DNA of 64,000 nucleotides from Pseudomonas sp. H3(2019) (GCF_007713465.1 NZ_VMSG01000011.1:62001-126000); one strand, 5' to 3'. Shown: positions 15,787-26,228, counted from the first letter of the stretch. The notes: generated from the letters alone by a model not told the origin. Made by a program: numbers and translations.

Positions 15787-17469
15787 ATGCGAGACAAAAA
15801 AGCGCCGGGCGCCTTTCCTCCACCCGCCGCATTCATCAACGCCCAGAGTGCGATCACCGGTCTGCGCGGCCGGGATCTGCTCTCGACTCTGCGCAGCGTC
15901 GCCACCCATGGCTTGCGCCACCCGGTACAGAGTGCCAAACACGCACTGGCATTGGGTGGTCAGTTGGGCCGGGTACTACTGGGCGAGACCCTGCATCAGC
16001 CCAACCCTTCGGACAGTCGCTTTGCCGACCCGAGCTGGAGCCTGAATCCGTTTTACCGGCGCGGCCTTCAGGCCTATCTGAGCTGGCAGAAGCAGATCAA
16101 ACAATGGATCGATGAAAGCGGTATGTCCGCCGACGACCGCGCACGCGCGCAATTTGCCTTTGCTCTGCTCAACGACGCGGTCTCGCCATCCAATACCTTG
16201 CTCAACCCGCTAGCGGTCAAGGAACTGTTCAACTCTGGCGGCCACAGTCTGGTGCGTGGTCTGAGCCACCTGCTCGACGACCTGATGCACAACAATTGCC
16301 TGCCCAGCCAGGTGACCAAGCACGCCTTCGAAGTCGGCAAAACGGTTGCCACCACCACCGGTGCCGTGGTGTTTCGCAACGAACTGCTGGAGTTGATGCA
16401 GTACAAGCCAATGAGCGAAAAGCAGTACGCCAGGCCACTGCTGGTGGTACCGCCGCAGATCAACAAGTACTACATTTTCGACTTGAGCCCGCACAACAGC
16501 TTCGTCCAGTTCGCACTGAAAAACGGCCTGCAGGTGTTCATGGTCAGCTGGCGCAACCCGGATGTCCGTCATCGCGAGTGGGGTCTGTCGAGTTACGTCG
16601 AGGCCCTGGAAGAAGCCCTGAATGTCTGCCGGGCGATCAGCGGCAGCCGCGAGGTCAACCTGATGGGCGCCTGCGCTGGCGGCCTGACCATCGCTGCCCT
16701 GCAAGGGCATCTGCAAGCCAAGCGGCAGCTGCGTCGGGTCTCCAGCGCGACCTATCTGGTAAGCCTGCTCGACAGTGAACTGGAAAGCCCGGCGACCCTG
16801 TTTACCGACGAACAAACCCTCGAAGCGGCCAAGCGTCGCTCCTACCAGAAAGGTGTACTCGAAGGTCGCGACATGGCCAAGGTCTTTGCCTGGATGCGCC
16901 CCAACGACCTGATCTGGAACTACTGGGTCAACAACTACCTGCTGGGCAAAGAACCGCCAGCCTTCGACATTCTCTATTGGAACAACGACAACACACGTCT
17001 GCCGGCCGCCTTTCATGGCGACCTGCTGGACTTCTTCAAGCACAACCCGTTGACCCATCCTGGCGGACTGGAAGTCTGCGGCACACCGATCGACTTGCAG
17101 AAGGTCAACGTCGACAGCTTCAGCGTTGCCGGGATCAACGACCACATCACGCCTTGGGATGCGGTGTACCGCTCGACACTGCTGCTGGGCGGTGAGCGGC
17201 GCTTCGTGCTGTCCAACAGCGGCCACGTGCAGAGCATTCTCAACCCCCCGAGCAACCCCAAGGCCAACTACGTCGAGAGCCCGAAACTGAGCAGCGATCC
17301 ACGGGCCTGGTACTACGACGCCAAACACGTCGACGGCAGTTGGTGGAACCAGTGGCTGGGCTGGATTCAGGAACGTTCCGGCACTCAGCGCGAACCCCTG
17401 ATGGCCCTTGGTAACCAGAACTATCCACCGATGGAGGCGGCGCCAGGCACTTACGTGCGCGTACGCTGA
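15787..17469 (+). CDS. phaC2: Class II poly(3-hydroxyalkanoate) synthase 2
   Basis: Second mcl-PHA synthase, 560 residues, collinear with PhaC1 throughout and probably an old duplicate. The nucleophile Cys296 lies in GACAGG (PhaC1 has GACSGG). Catalytic Asp and His are in GINDHITPW and NSGHVQSI. PhaC1 and PhaC2 usually overlap in substrate range, so a separate role cannot be inferred here. The ATG at 15787 follows AAGGAGTG at good spacing. The 63-base gap to phaD suggests co-transcription. Confidence 0.96.
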   Translation: MRDKKAPGAFPPPAAFINAQSAITGLRGRDLLSTLRSVATHGLRHPVQSAKHALALGGQLGRVLLGETLHQPNPSDSRFADPSWSLNPFYRRGLQAYLSWQKQIKQWIDESGMSADDRARAQFAFALLNDAVSPSNTLLNPLAVKELFNSGGHSLVRGLSHLLDDLMHNNCLPSQVTKHAFEVGKTVATTTGAVVFRNELLELMQYKPMSEKQYARPLLVVPPQINKYYIFDLSPHNSFVQFALKNGLQVFMVSWRNPDVRHREWGLSSYVEALEEALNVCRAISGSREVNLMGACAGGLTIAALQGHLQAKRQLRRVSSATYLVSLLDSELESPATLFTDEQTLEAAKRRSYQKGVLEGRDMAKVFAWMRPNDLIWNYWVNNYLLGKEPPAFDILYWNNDNTRLPAAFHGDLLDFFKHNPLTHPGGLEVCGTPIDLQKVNVDSFSVAGINDHITPWDAVYRSTLLLGGERRFVLSNSGHVQSILNPPSNPKANYVESPKLSSDPRAWYYDAKHVDGSWWNQWLGWIQERSGTQREPLMALGNQNYPPMEAAPGTYVRVR

Positions 17470-17532
17470 ACTCTCCCCCGCGCCACGGCCTGAAGTGTCG
17501 GCCGTGGCCTGACGAATCACTAAGAAGACTGG

Positions 17533-18153
17533 ATGAAAACCCGCGACCGGATTCTTGAATGTGCCCTGCAGCTGTTCAACCAAAAGGGCGAGCCGAATGT
17601 CTCTACCATGGAAGTTGCCAATGAACTGGGGATCAGCCCCGGCAACCTCTACTACCACTTTCACGGCAAGGAGCCGCTGATTCTCGGGTTGTTCGAGCGC
17701 TTTCAGAGCGAATTGACGCCGTTACTCGATCCGCCGTCGGACGTGCAACTGGCACCGGAGGATTACTGGCTGTTCCTGCACCTGATCGTCGAACGCCTGG
17801 CGCACTACCGCTTCCTGTTCCAGGACCTGTCGAACCTGGCCGGACGCTTGCCGAAACTGGCCAAGGGCATCCGTAATCTGCTCAATGCCCTCAAGCGTAC
17901 ATTGGCCTCGTTACTGGCGCAGTTGAAGGCTCAGGGACAACTGGTCAGCGATACCCAGGCACTCGGGCAACTGGTGGAACAGATCACCATGACCTTGCTG
18001 TTTTCCCTGGACTATCAGCGGATTCTCGATCGCGAAGGCGAAGTGCGAGTGGTGGTCTACCAGATCATGATGCTGGTGGCGCCGCACCTGCCGCCGTCGG
18101 CGAAACTCGCAACCGAGCAGTTGGCGTTGCAGTATCTGGAAGAACATGACTGA
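17533..18153 (+). CDS. phaD: TetR-family regulator PhaD
   Basis: 206-residue transcription factor with an N-terminal helix-turn-helix (about residues 20-50, VSTMEVANELGISPGNLYYHFHGKE) and an all-helical ligand domain. In P. putida PhaD is an activator of phaC1 and phaI that responds to a PHA-derived acyl-CoA signal. The equivalent role here is inferred from synteny and sequence type. A shared hairpin separates it from the convergent phaF gene. Confidence 0.93.
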   Translation: MKTRDRILECALQLFNQKGEPNVSTMEVANELGISPGNLYYHFHGKEPLILGLFERFQSELTPLLDPPSDVQLAPEDYWLFLHLIVERLAHYRFLFQDLSNLAGRLPKLAKGIRNLLNALKRTLASLLAQLKAQGQLVSDTQALGQLVEQITMTLLFSLDYQRILDREGEVRVVVYQIMMLVAPHLPPSAKLATEQLALQYLEEHD

Positions 18154-18210
18154 AGGAGCAACACCGACCCTGTAGCAGCTGGCGAACCACTCAGCTTTTG
18201 CGGCACAAAC

Positions 18211-18244
18211 AAAAACGCCCGACCTTCGCAGGCCGGGCGTTCTT
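18211..18244. terminator. Bidirectional terminator between phaD and phaF
   Basis: AACGCCCGACC / GGCCGGGCGTT hairpin. On the minus strand it is followed by TTTTTG (good for phaF); on the plus strand by TTCTT (weaker, for phaD). Confidence 0.8.
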
Positions 18245-18260
18245 GCGTGCCCTGGGTTAA

Positions 18261-19034
18261 TCAGGACTGACTGGTTGGCGCCGATGGGGTTGGCGTTACA
18301 GTCGGGGTCACAGCAGGGGTTGGCGCCGCGGCGGAGTTCGCCGGGCTGACCGGTGCTGCCGGTTTGGCGGCAGCCACTGCTGGTTTCGGTGCGGCCGCTT
18401 TCGGGGCTGCAGGCTTTTTGGCTACCGGCTTCTTCGCAGCAGCCGGTTTGGCCGCTGGCTTGGCCGCTGCAGGTTTGGCTGCCGCGGTTTTAGCTGCCGG
18501 CTTCGCTGGCGCTTTAGCCGCTGGTTTGGCAGCCGGTTTCGCGGCAGCTTTTACCAGGGGTTTGGCGGCAGTTTTAGCCGCCGGTTTGGCTGCTGCAGTT
18601 TTAGCAGCAACAGGCGTAACCTTGGCACCGGTGAGTTTTTCGATTTGCTTGGTCAGAGTGTCGACCTTGCTGTGCAGCGCTTTGACTTCATTGCGGCTTG
18701 GCACGCCAAGACGCGAAATCGCGCTGTTCAGACGCTTGTCGAAAGCCCCTTCCAGTTCGTCCCACTTGCCGAGCGCACGATCTTTGACACCACTGATACG
18801 CGACTTGGCCGATTGAGCGGAGTCTTTGGCAGCGTCGACAGTTTTGCCGACAGCGCTCTTGGTGAGCTTCTCGGCTTTCTCGCCATCCTTGACCAATGCC
18901 TCGAAGAGTTTGCTGCCGTCAGTGTCGATCTTCGAGTACACGCCTAAACCAGCAAGCCAGATTTTGCGGGAGTAGTCTTCGACTTTCCCAATCCACGAGC
19001 TGCCTTCTTTCTCGGTGTTCTTCTTGCCAGCCAT
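18261..19034 (-). CDS. phaF: Phasin PhaF, histone H1-like PHA granule protein
   Basis: 257-residue two-domain protein. The N-terminal phasin domain (about 1-140, with YSRKIWLAGLGVYSKI) binds PHA granules. The C-terminal half (about 140-230) consists of AAKPAAK-type repeats resembling eukaryotic histone H1, which bind DNA and help partition granules at division. A short Pro/Thr/Ser tail ends the protein. The ATG at 19034 follows AAGGAG. It lies 10 bases after phaI, so phaI-phaF is one operon, convergent with phaC1ZC2D. High confidence. Confidence 0.95.
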   Translation of the reverse strand: MAGKKNTEKEGSSWIGKVEDYSRKIWLAGLGVYSKIDTDGSKLFEALVKDGEKAEKLTKSAVGKTVDAAKDSAQSAKSRISGVKDRALGKWDELEGAFDKRLNSAISRLGVPSRNEVKALHSKVDTLTKQIEKLTGAKVTPVAAKTAAAKPAAKTAAKPLVKAAAKPAAKPAAKAPAKPAAKTAAAKPAAAKPAAKPAAAKKPVAKKPAAPKAAAPKPAVAAAKPAAPVSPANSAAAPTPAVTPTVTPTPSAPTSQS

Positions 19035-19044
19035 CCCGTTCTCC

Positions 19045-19467
19045 TTAATGTTTACGCGCGACGCGTTCGAGCAATGCCGTCAGCTCATCGAGCTTAGCAG
19101 AGAGTGTCTCAACGTCATGTTTAGACGGAATGCCGATACGATTCAAGGCACTTGCGACACGCGTGTCGAAAGCCTTCTCGACTTTGTCGAGCTGAACTTC
19201 GACTTTGCCTTTGAAGGTACTGACTTCACTCTTGGCTTCATCAATCTCGGCATTGGCCGCTTCAAGCTTCTCGGCAACTACCTTTTTGCCTTTCTTTTCA
19301 ACAGTTTGACCAGCCTTGATCAACTCCTGAAAGTACTCGCTGCCTTCATGACCGACCTTGGCGTAGGCACCCAGGCCTGCCAGCCAGATCTTGCGGGCAT
19401 AGGATTTCACTTCGTTCAACGCAGTCGGCTGAACGTCAGTTTTTTTCTTCAAAGTAACTTTGGCCAT
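19045..19467 (-). CDS. phaI: Phasin PhaI
   Basis: 140-residue granule-coating phasin. It shares the motif YARKIWLAGLGAYAKVG with the N-terminal half of PhaF but lacks the Lys/Ala/Pro tail. The start at 19467 (MAKVTLKKK) follows GAGGTG with six-base spacing. A longer in-frame extension to 19509 lacks a ribosome site and is rejected. First gene of phaI-phaF, probably activated by PhaD. High confidence. Confidence 0.93.
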   Translation of the reverse strand: MAKVTLKKKTDVQPTALNEVKSYARKIWLAGLGAYAKVGHEGSEYFQELIKAGQTVEKKGKKVVAEKLEAANAEIDEAKSEVSTFKGKVEVQLDKVEKAFDTRVASALNRIGIPSKHDVETLSAKLDELTALLERVARKH

Positions 19468-19596
19468 GGTGCACCTCACGCGCAGAAGGTTTGAGGAACT
19501 GCCCGTCAAGCGTCGGGCTCAGGCACAACGTAGTGAGAAAAATTAGAAACGGCACCCTAACAACTGACATAAACAATGCGGATGACAACGTTCTAT

Positions 19597-19686
19597 TGTG
19601 GGAGCGAGCTTGCTCGCGATAGCTGTCCATCATTCAACATTGATGCTGACTGATACTCCGCCATCGCGAGCAAGCTCGCTCCCACA
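19597..19686. repeat. REP doublet, GTGGGAGCGAGC family
   Basis: TGTGGGAGCGAGCTTGCTCGCGAT at the left end and its exact inverted copy at the right end, about 45 bases apart. It lies between phaI and the next gene. Further copies lie at 29971 and 43120. Confidence 0.85.
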
Positions 19687-19699
19687 TGAAAAGAACAAT

Positions 19700-19975
19700 T
19701 CAGACCAAGGCTTTATCGAGGGCTCTTTCGATTTCCGACTTGATGGTGCCGCTCATGGCTGACATCAACAGACCGAGTTCGACATCAACCCTGATCGAGG
19801 TGTCGCCCACATACACGGCGCCTTTTACCCCGGAACGCTTGAGGTTCAGGGTGTCGCCCGACCACTGAGGTTCCAGGCCATATTGCGCAGCCAGTTTTTC
19901 CGCCAGTTTGTCAGCCTTCTCGCGGGCTGCTTCCTTACCCAGGCCATGGGCACGCTCAACACTAATATGGGCCAC
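19700..19975 (-). CDS. Polyhydroxyalkanoic acid system (PHA granule region) family protein
   Basis: 91-residue protein of the small family (PHA_gran_rgn) found next to phasin genes. It begins [34 protein letters not shown], a helix followed by a beta-rich half ([31 protein letters not shown]), reminiscent of a compact granule- or membrane-associated fold. No catalytic motif is visible. The start is GTG, with AGGAG seven bases upstream. It is upstream of phaI on the same strand but separated by a REP doublet, so probably a separate transcript. Function not known. Confidence 0.85.
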   Translation of the reverse strand: MAHISVERAHGLGKEAAREKADKLAEKLAAQYGLEPQWSGDTLNLKRSGVKGAVYVGDTSIRVDVELGLLMSAMSGTIKSEIERALDKALV

Positions 19976-20130
19976 TGAATGACTCCTGTTTTATCGGGAC
20001 TTGCCTCACGCATTCTGACCCCTGCTGCGTCAAAACGTCCGGGCGGTTGCCTATCTTACCTTCAGCCTTGCCAAGACAAAGCATGCCTGCGGGATTAGAA
20101 TGTCGCGCATTCTCTTTTGGTGACAGCGAT

Positions 20131-20901
20131 ATGACTGATCAGCGCAAAGGCAGCGATGCCGAACCCACCACTCACTTCGGCTTCAAAAACGTTCCGGAAA
20201 GCCAGAAAGCGGAAAAAGTCGCTGAGGTTTTCCACTCGGTAGCCGCCAAATACGACCTGATGAATGACCTCCTGTCGGGCGGCATGCATCGTTTGTGGAA
20301 GCGTTTTGCGATCGAACTGTCGGGCGTTCGCACCGGCAACCGCGTGCTGGACATCGCTGGCGGCACCGGCGACCTGACCAGAAAGTTCTCGCACCTCGTC
20401 GGTCCGACCGGCCAGGTCGTGCTCGCCGACATCAACGAATCCATGCTCAAGGTCGGTCGTGACCGCCTGCTGGATCTGGGCGTGGCCGGCAACGTCGAGT
20501 TCGTTCAGGCCGACGCTGAAAAGCTGCCGTTCCCGGACAACCACTTCGACTGCGTGACCATCGCGTTCGGCCTGCGTAACGTCACCCACAAGGAAGACGC
20601 CCTGCGCTCCATGCTGCGGGTGCTCAAACCGGGCGGGCGCTTGCTGGTGCTGGAGTTCTCCAAACCGACCAACGCACTGATGTCCAAAGCCTACGACGCC
20701 TACTCGTTCGCCTTCATGCCGTTGATGGGCAAGCTGATCACCAATGACTCGGAAAGCTATCGCTACCTGGCCGAATCGATCCGCATGCACCCGAATCAGG
20801 AAACCCTGAAGTCGATGATGGTTGAAGCCGGTTTCGACCGCGTGACCTACCACAACATGACCGCAGGCATCGTCGCCCTGCACCGTGGCATCAAACCCTG
20901 A
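20131..20901 (+). CDS. ubiE: Ubiquinone/menaquinone biosynthesis C-methyltransferase UbiE
   Basis: SAM-dependent methyltransferase acting on the benzoquinol ring in ubiquinone synthesis. 256 residues; SAM-binding motif I is [11 protein letters not shown] and the family signatures [18 protein letters not shown] and [17 protein letters not shown] are present. The ATG at 20131 gives the [19 protein letters not shown] start typical of pseudomonads. Upstream in-frame codons to 20047 are rejected. The stop codon overlaps the ubiJ start (TGATG), indicating translational coupling. Confidence 0.96.
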   Translation: MTDQRKGSDAEPTTHFGFKNVPESQKAEKVAEVFHSVAAKYDLMNDLLSGGMHRLWKRFAIELSGVRTGNRVLDIAGGTGDLTRKFSHLVGPTGQVVLADINESMLKVGRDRLLDLGVAGNVEFVQADAEKLPFPDNHFDCVTIAFGLRNVTHKEDALRSMLRVLKPGGRLLVLEFSKPTNALMSKAYDAYSFAFMPLMGKLITNDSESYRYLAESIRMHPNQETLKSMMVEAGFDRVTYHNMTAGIVALHRGIKP

Positions 20902-21524
20902 TGTTGCTCGCCGGCCTGCTCGCCAGCGTCGAACTCGGCCTCAACCGGGTGTTGCGGCTCGACAGTACGGCGCTGCCGCGTCTGGCGCATTTGAGCGGCA
21001 AGGTGATTGCCATCGACTGCCGCAGCCCGGCGTTGCAGATGTTCATTGTGCCCAGCGACGAAGGCCTGATGCTGGCAGCACACTGGGCTGCGGACGCCGA
21101 CTGCACCTTGCGCGCACCGGCGGCAAGCCTGCTCAAGCTGGCCCTGAGCAAGGACAAGACGGCGGTCCTGCATGCTCCTGAAGTTGAACTCGACGGCGAC
21201 AGCGGCGTGCTGCTGGAACTCGCGGCAGTCCTTCAGGACCTGGAACTGGACTGGGAATACGAACTCTCGCGCTGGCTCGGCCCGGTCGCCACGCAACTGC
21301 TGGGCGGTCACTTGCGCAGCCGCGCACGCTGGTATCAGCAAGGTTTCGCCAGCCTGAACCAGAATCTTGCCGACTACCTCGCCGAAGAATCGCGTGCCCT
21401 CGTCGGCCAGCGCGAAGCCGAAGCGCGGTTTAGTGAACTGGACCAGATCAAACTTGATCTGGAACGTCTTGAGGCGCGCTTCGAGCGTCTTTCCCGATCC
21501 CTTGATTCAAGCGATAACGCATGA
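20901..21524 (+). CDS. ubiJ: Ubiquinone biosynthesis accessory factor UbiJ (SCP2 domain)
   Basis: 207-residue protein with an N-terminal SCP2-like lipid-binding domain and a C-terminal helical, coiled-coil segment ([28 protein letters not shown]). In E. coli UbiJ is an accessory factor that assembles the Ubi enzymes on lipid intermediates. Assignment rests on fold type and on lying between ubiE and ubiB, overlapping ubiE by one base and ubiB by four. Good confidence. Confidence 0.88.
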   Translation: MLLAGLLASVELGLNRVLRLDSTALPRLAHLSGKVIAIDCRSPALQMFIVPSDEGLMLAAHWAADADCTLRAPAASLLKLALSKDKTAVLHAPEVELDGDSGVLLELAAVLQDLELDWEYELSRWLGPVATQLLGGHLRSRARWYQQGFASLNQNLADYLAEESRALVGQREAEARFSELDQIKLDLERLEARFERLSRSLDSSDNA

Positions 21525-23125
21525 AGCTGCTTGCCGTCCGCCGTTTGTTGCGCATCCAGCGCGTCGTGGTCCGCTACCGCCTCGATGACCTGCTGTTCGC
21601 CCTGCCACTGCCGTGGTTCCTGCTGGGGCTGCGTTATGCGCTGCCGTGGCGCTGGTTCCCGCGTAAAACCCTGGACCTGAGCCGGGGCGCGCGCTTGCGA
21701 CTGGCCTTGCAGGACCTGGGGCCGATTTTCATCAAGTTCGGGCAGATTCTTTCGACCCGCCGCGACCTGCTGCCTGAAGACATCGCCGATGAGCTGATGC
21801 TGCTGCAGGACCGTGTGCCGCCGTTTGACTCGCAGGTGGCGGTCAAGCTGATCGAGGAACAGCTGGGCAAGAAAATCAGCGAGGTGTTCAGCCGATTCGA
21901 CATCGAGCCACTGGCTTCGGCGTCGGTGGCGCAAGTCCATGCGGCGCAGTTGAAAAGCGGCGAAGAAGTGGTAGTCAAGGTCATACGCCCAGGCCTCAAA
22001 CCGGTCATCGCGCAAGACCTGGCCTGGCTGTTCATCCTCGCCCGTGCAGCGGAAAAACTCTCTGCCGACGCCCGCCTGCTGCACCCGGTGGAGGTGGTCA
22101 GCGACTACGAAAAGACCATCTTCGACGAACTCGACCTGCTGCGCGAAGCGGCTAATGCCAGCCAGCTGAGGCGCAATTTCGACGGTTCGCCGCTGCTGTA
22201 TGTGCCGCAGGTCTACTGGGACTGGTGCCGGCCCAAAGTCCTGGTGATGGAGCGTATCTACGGGATTCAGGTCACGGACCTCGCGACCCTCGCCGACCAG
22301 CGCACCGACATGAAAATGCTCGCTGAACGAGGCGTGGAGATCTTCTTCACCCAAGTGTTCCGCGACAGCTTCTTCCACGCCGACATGCACCCCGGCAACA
22401 TCTTCGTCAGCACCGTGCAGCCGTGGAGCCCGCAGTACATTGCGATCGACTGCGGGATCGTCGGCAGCCTGACACCTGAAGACCAGGACTATCTGGCACG
22501 CAACCTGTTCGCCTTCTTCAAGCGCGACTATCGCCGCGTTGCCCAATTGCACATCGATTCGGGCTGGGTACCGGCAGAAACCAAACTCAACGAATTCGAA
22601 GCGGCCATCCGTACAGTCTGCGAACCGATCTTCGAAAAACCGTTGAAAGACATTTCCTTCGGTCAGGTGCTGATGCGCCTGTTCCAGACGGCGCGGCGCT
22701 TCAACATGGAAGTGCAGCCGCAACTGGTTCTTTTGCAGAAAACCCTGCTCAACATTGAAGGCCTGGGTCGTCAGCTGTACCCGGAGCTGGACCTGTGGAA
22801 CACCGCCCAGCCGTTCCTCGAACGCTGGATGCGCGAGCGCGTCAGCCCGAAAACCTTGCTCGGCAACCTGCACAACCAGGTCGAGCAACTGCCGCACCTG
22901 GCCAACATGACCCGCGACCTGCTCGAGCGCATGTCGCAGCCGCACATCGTCAACCCGCCACCGACCTGGCATCGCCGCTCGGACGACTGGTTCCTGCGCC
23001 TGCTCGGCACTGTGCATCTGGCAGGCGGCGCGATCCTGCTGGCCGGCGGCCCCCTGGACGGACTGGGCCATTGGCCCGGCGCAATCATGGTGGCCGTGGG
23101 CTTGTATCTGATCGTTCGCCGATAG
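21521..23125 (+). CDS. ubiB: UbiB, ABC1-family ATPase/kinase-like protein of ubiquinone synthesis
   Basis: 534-residue member of the ABC1/ADCK/UbiB family. It has the KxGQ-type motif ([15 protein letters not shown]), an Ala-rich nucleotide loop [11 protein letters not shown], and the catalytic-loop-like HADMHPGN. Two hydrophobic helices at the C-terminus ([11 protein letters not shown] and [12 protein letters not shown]) anchor it in the inner membrane. It is needed for ubiquinone synthesis in E. coli, probably by extracting lipid precursors by ATP hydrolysis. Its ATG overlaps the ubiJ stop (ATGA). High confidence. Confidence 0.95.
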   Translation: MKLLAVRRLLRIQRVVVRYRLDDLLFALPLPWFLLGLRYALPWRWFPRKTLDLSRGARLRLALQDLGPIFIKFGQILSTRRDLLPEDIADELMLLQDRVPPFDSQVAVKLIEEQLGKKISEVFSRFDIEPLASASVAQVHAAQLKSGEEVVVKVIRPGLKPVIAQDLAWLFILARAAEKLSADARLLHPVEVVSDYEKTIFDELDLLREAANASQLRRNFDGSPLLYVPQVYWDWCRPKVLVMERIYGIQVTDLATLADQRTDMKMLAERGVEIFFTQVFRDSFFHADMHPGNIFVSTVQPWSPQYIAIDCGIVGSLTPEDQDYLARNLFAFFKRDYRRVAQLHIDSGWVPAETKLNEFEAAIRTVCEPIFEKPLKDISFGQVLMRLFQTARRFNMEVQPQLVLLQKTLLNIEGLGRQLYPELDLWNTAQPFLERWMRERVSPKTLLGNLHNQVEQLPHLANMTRDLLERMSQPHIVNPPPTWHRRSDDWFLRLLGTVHLAGGAILLAGGPLDGLGHWPGAIMVAVGLYLIVRR

Positions 23126-23206
23126 CCAGAGCCCCCGCAGACTGGCACACTGTTTCAACGCCAGGGCTCCACTACTGAAGTGTCGAGCCCACTGTCGGAG
23201 TCGAAG

Positions 23207-23605
23207 ATGAAAGATTGGCTGGACGAGATCAAATGGGACAGCGACGGCCTGGTGCCGGCGATCGCCCAGGATCATAAAACCGGGCGCGTGCTGATGATGG
23301 CCTGGATGAACCGCGAAGCGCTGGAACTGACCGCCGCCGAGAACCGCGCCATCTACTGGTCACGTTCGCGTGGCAAGCTGTGGCGCAAGGGCGAAGAGTC
23401 CGGTCATGTGCAAACACTGCATGAGATGCGCCTGGACTGTGACGCCGACGTGATCATTCTGATGGTCGAGCAGATCGGCGACATCGCCTGTCATACCGGC
23501 CGCCAAAGCTGCTTCTACCGCGTCTATGAGAACGGCGACTGGAAAACCGTCGACCCGGTGCTCAAGGACCCGCACGCCATCTATTCGGACCACAAACATG
23601 ACTGA
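23207..23605 (+). CDS. hisI: Phosphoribosyl-AMP cyclohydrolase
   Basis: Third step of histidine synthesis: opens the adenine ring of PR-AMP. 132 residues, a monofunctional HisI (not the HisIE fusion of enterobacteria). Zinc and magnesium ligands lie in LDCDADVIL and the [11 protein letters not shown] segment. The ATG at 23207 follows GGAG; in-frame codons upstream to 23180 are rejected on family length. It overlaps hisE by eight bases, so the two steps are coupled. Confidence 0.95.
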   Translation: MKDWLDEIKWDSDGLVPAIAQDHKTGRVLMMAWMNREALELTAAENRAIYWSRSRGKLWRKGEESGHVQTLHEMRLDCDADVIILMVEQIGDIACHTGRQSCFYRVYENGDWKTVDPVLKDPHAIYSDHKHD

Positions 23606-23930
23606 CACCCTGACCCGTCTGGCCCAAGTGCTGGAAGAGCGTAAAGGCGCTGCCGCCGACAGCTCGTATGTCGCCAGCCTTTACCACAAGGGCTTGAACA
23701 AGATTCTGGAAAAAGTCGGCGAAGAATCGGTCGAGACCATCATTGCCGCCAAAGACGCCGCCATCAGCGGAGATTGCAGTGATGTAATCTACGAAACCGC
23801 TGACCTGTGGTTCCATAGTATGGTCATGCTCGCCCAACTGGGGCAGCATCCGCAGGCAGTGCTCGATGAACTGGACCGCCGCTTTGGCCTGTCCGGCCAC
23901 GTCGAGAAAGCCTCGCGCCCGTCCGCCTGA
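23598..23930 (+). CDS. hisE: Phosphoribosyl-ATP pyrophosphohydrolase
   Basis: Second step of histidine synthesis: removes pyrophosphate from PR-ATP. 110 residues, an all-helical MazG-like fold with EExxE-type metal ligands in [15 protein letters not shown]. The ATG at 23598 overlaps the hisI 3' end (CATGACTGA). It is followed 25 bases later by tatA, as in other pseudomonads. Confidence 0.95.
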   Translation: MTDTLTRLAQVLEERKGAAADSSYVASLYHKGLNKILEKVGEESVETIIAAKDAAISGDCSDVIYETADLWFHSMVMLAQLGQHPQAVLDELDRRFGLSGHVEKASRPSA

Positions 23931-23955
23931 ATAACGATTAGAGAGGAACAGCAAC

Positions 23956-24237
23956 ATGGGCATTTTTGACTGGAAACACTGGATCGTCATCCTGATTGTG
24001 GTCGTACTGGTATTCGGCACCAAAAAACTGAAAAACCTCGGCACCGACGTCGGCGAAACGATCAAGGGCTTTCGCAAAGCCATGAACGACGAAGAGAAGC
24101 CTGCCGAGCCCGTCGTACCGCCGACCACGGCACAGCCAGCAGCGCCGGTGCAACCACAGGCCACGACACTGAAAGAGCCGCACACCATCGACGTGCAGGC
24201 CCATAAAGTCGAAGAGCCGACCCGCAAAGACTCGTGA
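23956..24237 (+). CDS. tatA: Sec-independent translocase subunit TatA
   Basis: 93-residue pore-forming component of twin-arginine export of folded proteins. It has a short N-terminal transmembrane helix (about 9-22, [14 protein letters not shown]), the conserved FGTKKL hinge, an amphipathic helix ([17 protein letters not shown]) and a soluble acidic/Pro tail. The ATG at 23956 follows AGAGGAAC. First gene of tatABC, with 10 bases to tatB. Confidence 0.95.
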   Translation: MGIFDWKHWIVILIVVVLVFGTKKLKNLGTDVGETIKGFRKAMNDEEKPAEPVVPPTTAQPAAPVQPQATTLKEPHTIDVQAHKVEEPTRKDS

Positions 24238-24247
24238 GCACAGACTA

Positions 24248-24691
24248 ATGTTCGGTATCAGCTTCTCTGAACTGCTGCTTGTCGGCCTCGTCGCCCTGCT
24301 GGTGCTGGGCCCCGAGCGTCTGCCGGGCGCTGCGCGCACTGCCGGCCTGTGGATCGGACGCCTGAAGCGCAGCTTTAACGCGATCAAACAGGAAGTTGAA
24401 CGTGAAATCGGTGCCGACGAGATTCGCCGGCAACTGCACAACGAGCACATTCTGTCGCTGGAACAAGAGGCCCGCAAAATCCTCTCGCCCACCCAGCAAC
24501 AGCCGACGCCCGTCGAAACGGTAGCCGAGCAGACAGTCCAGGCGCCTGCTGCCGAAACTGCGGCTGTCGCAACACCGGTCGAGCCGCCTCCAGCGGTCGT
24601 TGCCGCACCTCCGGCAGCCCCTGTTACTCCTGCGGCGGCAACCACTGCGCCGGCTCCCCACGACCCAACACTGCCGCCGCGAGCCCCATGA
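24248..24691 (+). CDS. tatB: Sec-independent translocase subunit TatB
   Basis: 147-residue Tat[27 protein letters not shown] is a transmembrane helix with the Glu near residue 8 and the GPERLP hinge that distinguish TatB from TatA. An amphipathic helix and a long Pro/Ala/Val tail follow. It forms the substrate receptor with TatC and overlaps tatC by four bases. Confidence 0.95.
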   Translation: MFGISFSELLLVGLVALLVLGPERLPGAARTAGLWIGRLKRSFNAIKQEVEREIGADEIRRQLHNEHILSLEQEARKILSPTQQQPTPVETVAEQTVQAPAAETAAVATPVEPPPAVVAAPPAAPVTPAAATTAPAPHDPTLPPRAP

Positions 24692-25482
24692 GCGATATTC
24701 CAGAGAACGACCAGCACATGCCGCTGGTTTCGCACCTCACCGAGTTGCGCACTCGCCTGCTGCGCTGCGTCGCGGCGATTTTCCTGATCTTCGCCGGGCT
24801 GTTCGCCTTCACCCAGCAGATCTACACCTTTGTCTCGATTCCGCTGCGCCAGTACTTGCCGGCCGGCGCAACGATGATCGCCACAGACGTGTCCTCGCCG
24901 TTCCTGACGCCGTTGAAGTTGACCATGATGGTCTCGCTGTTCCTGGCGATCCCGGTGATCCTGCATCAGATCTGGGGCTTCATCGCGCCGGGCCTGTACA
25001 AGCATGAAAAACGCATCGCGGTGCCGCTGCTGGTCTCCAGCATCCTGTTGTTCTACACCGGCATGGCGTTCGCCTACTTCCTGGTGTTCCCGCTGATCTT
25101 CAAGTTCTTCGCCTCGGCCACTCCGGCGGGCGTGGAAATGATGACCGACATCACCAGTTACCTGGATTTCGTCATGACGCTGTTCTTCGCCTTTGGCGTG
25201 GCGTTCGAGATCCCGGTGGCCGTGGTGCTGCTGGTGTGGATCGGCGTGGTCGACGTCAAATACCTGAAGAAGATCCGCCCGTACGTGGTCATCGGCTGCT
25301 TCGTGGTCGGCATGATCCTGACCCCGCCGGACATCTTCTCGCAGACCCTGCTGGCCGTGCCGATGTGGCTGTTGTTCGAGATCGGGATATTGTTTGGCAG
25401 CCTGGTCAGCAAACGCGAAAAACCGGCGGATGACCTGCCGGCGGACGATCACAACGACCAGCCGCCAGCGACTCAACCGTGA
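24688..25482 (+). CDS. tatC: Sec-independent translocase subunit TatC
   Basis: 264-residue membrane protein with six predicted helices. The N-terminal signature [12 protein letters not shown] and the first periplasmic loop bind the twin-arginine signal peptide together with TatB. It ends in a charged cytoplasmic tail ([13 protein letters not shown]). The ATG overlaps the tatB stop; its own stop overlaps the GTG of rsmE. Confidence 0.96.
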   Translation: MSDIPENDQHMPLVSHLTELRTRLLRCVAAIFLIFAGLFAFTQQIYTFVSIPLRQYLPAGATMIATDVSSPFLTPLKLTMMVSLFLAIPVILHQIWGFIAPGLYKHEKRIAVPLLVSSILLFYTGMAFAYFLVFPLIFKFFASATPAGVEMMTDITSYLDFVMTLFFAFGVAFEIPVAVVLLVWIGVVDVKYLKKIRPYVVIGCFVVGMILTPPDIFSQTLLAVPMWLLFEIGILFGSLVSKREKPADDLPADDHNDQPPATQP

Positions 25483-26186
25483 ACCTGCTGCTCCTCGAAG
25501 AGGCCGATTTCATTGCGGCCGACCGGGTGATCCTGCGCGATCGCCGACTCACTCACATGCAGGAAGTCCACCGCTGTGAAGTCGGCGACAGCATGCGGGT
25601 CGGGCGGATTGGCGGATTGATGGGCTCAGCCGAAGTGCTGCGCCTGGAAGCCACCGAAGCCGAGCTGCGCGTCACCCTCGACCAGCCACCACCGGCCAAG
25701 CTGCCGCTGACCCTGCTGCTGGCCCTGCCACGGCCAAAGATGCTGCGTCGAGTGTTCCAGACGGTGGCCGCCATGGGTGTGCCGCGAATCGTGCTAGTGA
25801 ACAGCTATCGGGTCGAGAAGAGCTTCTGGCAGACGCCGTTCCTCGAACCCGAGGCCATCCGTGAGCAACTGATCCTCGGTCTCGAACAGGCTCGCGACAG
25901 CGTGCTGCCCGAGATCGTCATCGAGAAACGCTTCAAGCCCTTCGTCGAAGACCGCCTGCCGGCCATCGCCGACGGCACCCTCGGGCTGATCGGCCACCCT
26001 GGCCAGTACCCGCCCTGCCCCCGCGGGCTGGACGAACCGGTGACCCTGGCCATCGGCCCGGAAGGCGGCTGGATCCCCTACGAAGTCGACCTGCTGACCA
26101 AGGCCGGCCTGCAACCGGTACAGCTCGGCGAGCGCATCCTGCGGGTCGAAACCGCCGTCACTGCCCTGCTTTCGCGGCTGTTCTAA
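25479..26186 (+). CDS. rsmE: 16S rRNA m3U1498 methyltransferase RsmE
   Basis: SPOUT-class methyltransferase modifying U1498 of 16S rRNA. 235 residues; an N-terminal PUA-like domain ([21 protein letters not shown]) precedes the knotted SAM-binding C-terminus with IGPEGGW and [11 protein letters not shown]. The GTG start at 25479 lies inside the tatC stop region (GTGA overlap), so translation is coupled. Unusually long operon context: hisI-hisE-tatABC-rsmE with gaps of no more than 25 bases. Confidence 0.93.
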   Translation: MNLLLLEEADFIAADRVILRDRRLTHMQEVHRCEVGDSMRVGRIGGLMGSAEVLRLEATEAELRVTLDQPPPAKLPLTLLLALPRPKMLRRVFQTVAAMGVPRIVLVNSYRVEKSFWQTPFLEPEAIREQLILGLEQARDSVLPEIVIEKRFKPFVEDRLPAIADGTLGLIGHPGQYPPCPRGLDEPVTLAIGPEGGWIPYEVDLLTKAGLQPVQLGERILRVETAVTALLSRLF

Positions 26187-26201
26187 CGCGTCCCTCCCCC
26201 C

Positions 26202-26228
26202 TACAGAAAACTGCGGACCCGCCGATAG
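26202..26228 (+). promoter_or_regulatory. Candidate FliA (sigma-28) promoter of the chemoreceptor gene
   Basis: TACAG (26202-26206), 14 bases, GCCGATAG (26221-26228). The Pseudomonas FliA consensus is about TCAAG-N12-15-GCCGATA. The next gene is a chemoreceptor, a normal FliA target. A 10-bp arm of a perfect inverted repeat (26211-26220 with 26262-26271) lies in the spacer. Confidence 0.6.

Noticed and set aside
13041..17469. phaC1 and phaC2 as a recent duplication
   Set aside because: The proteins are collinear but differ at many positions, and both occur in this order throughout mcl-PHA pseudomonads, so the duplication is old.
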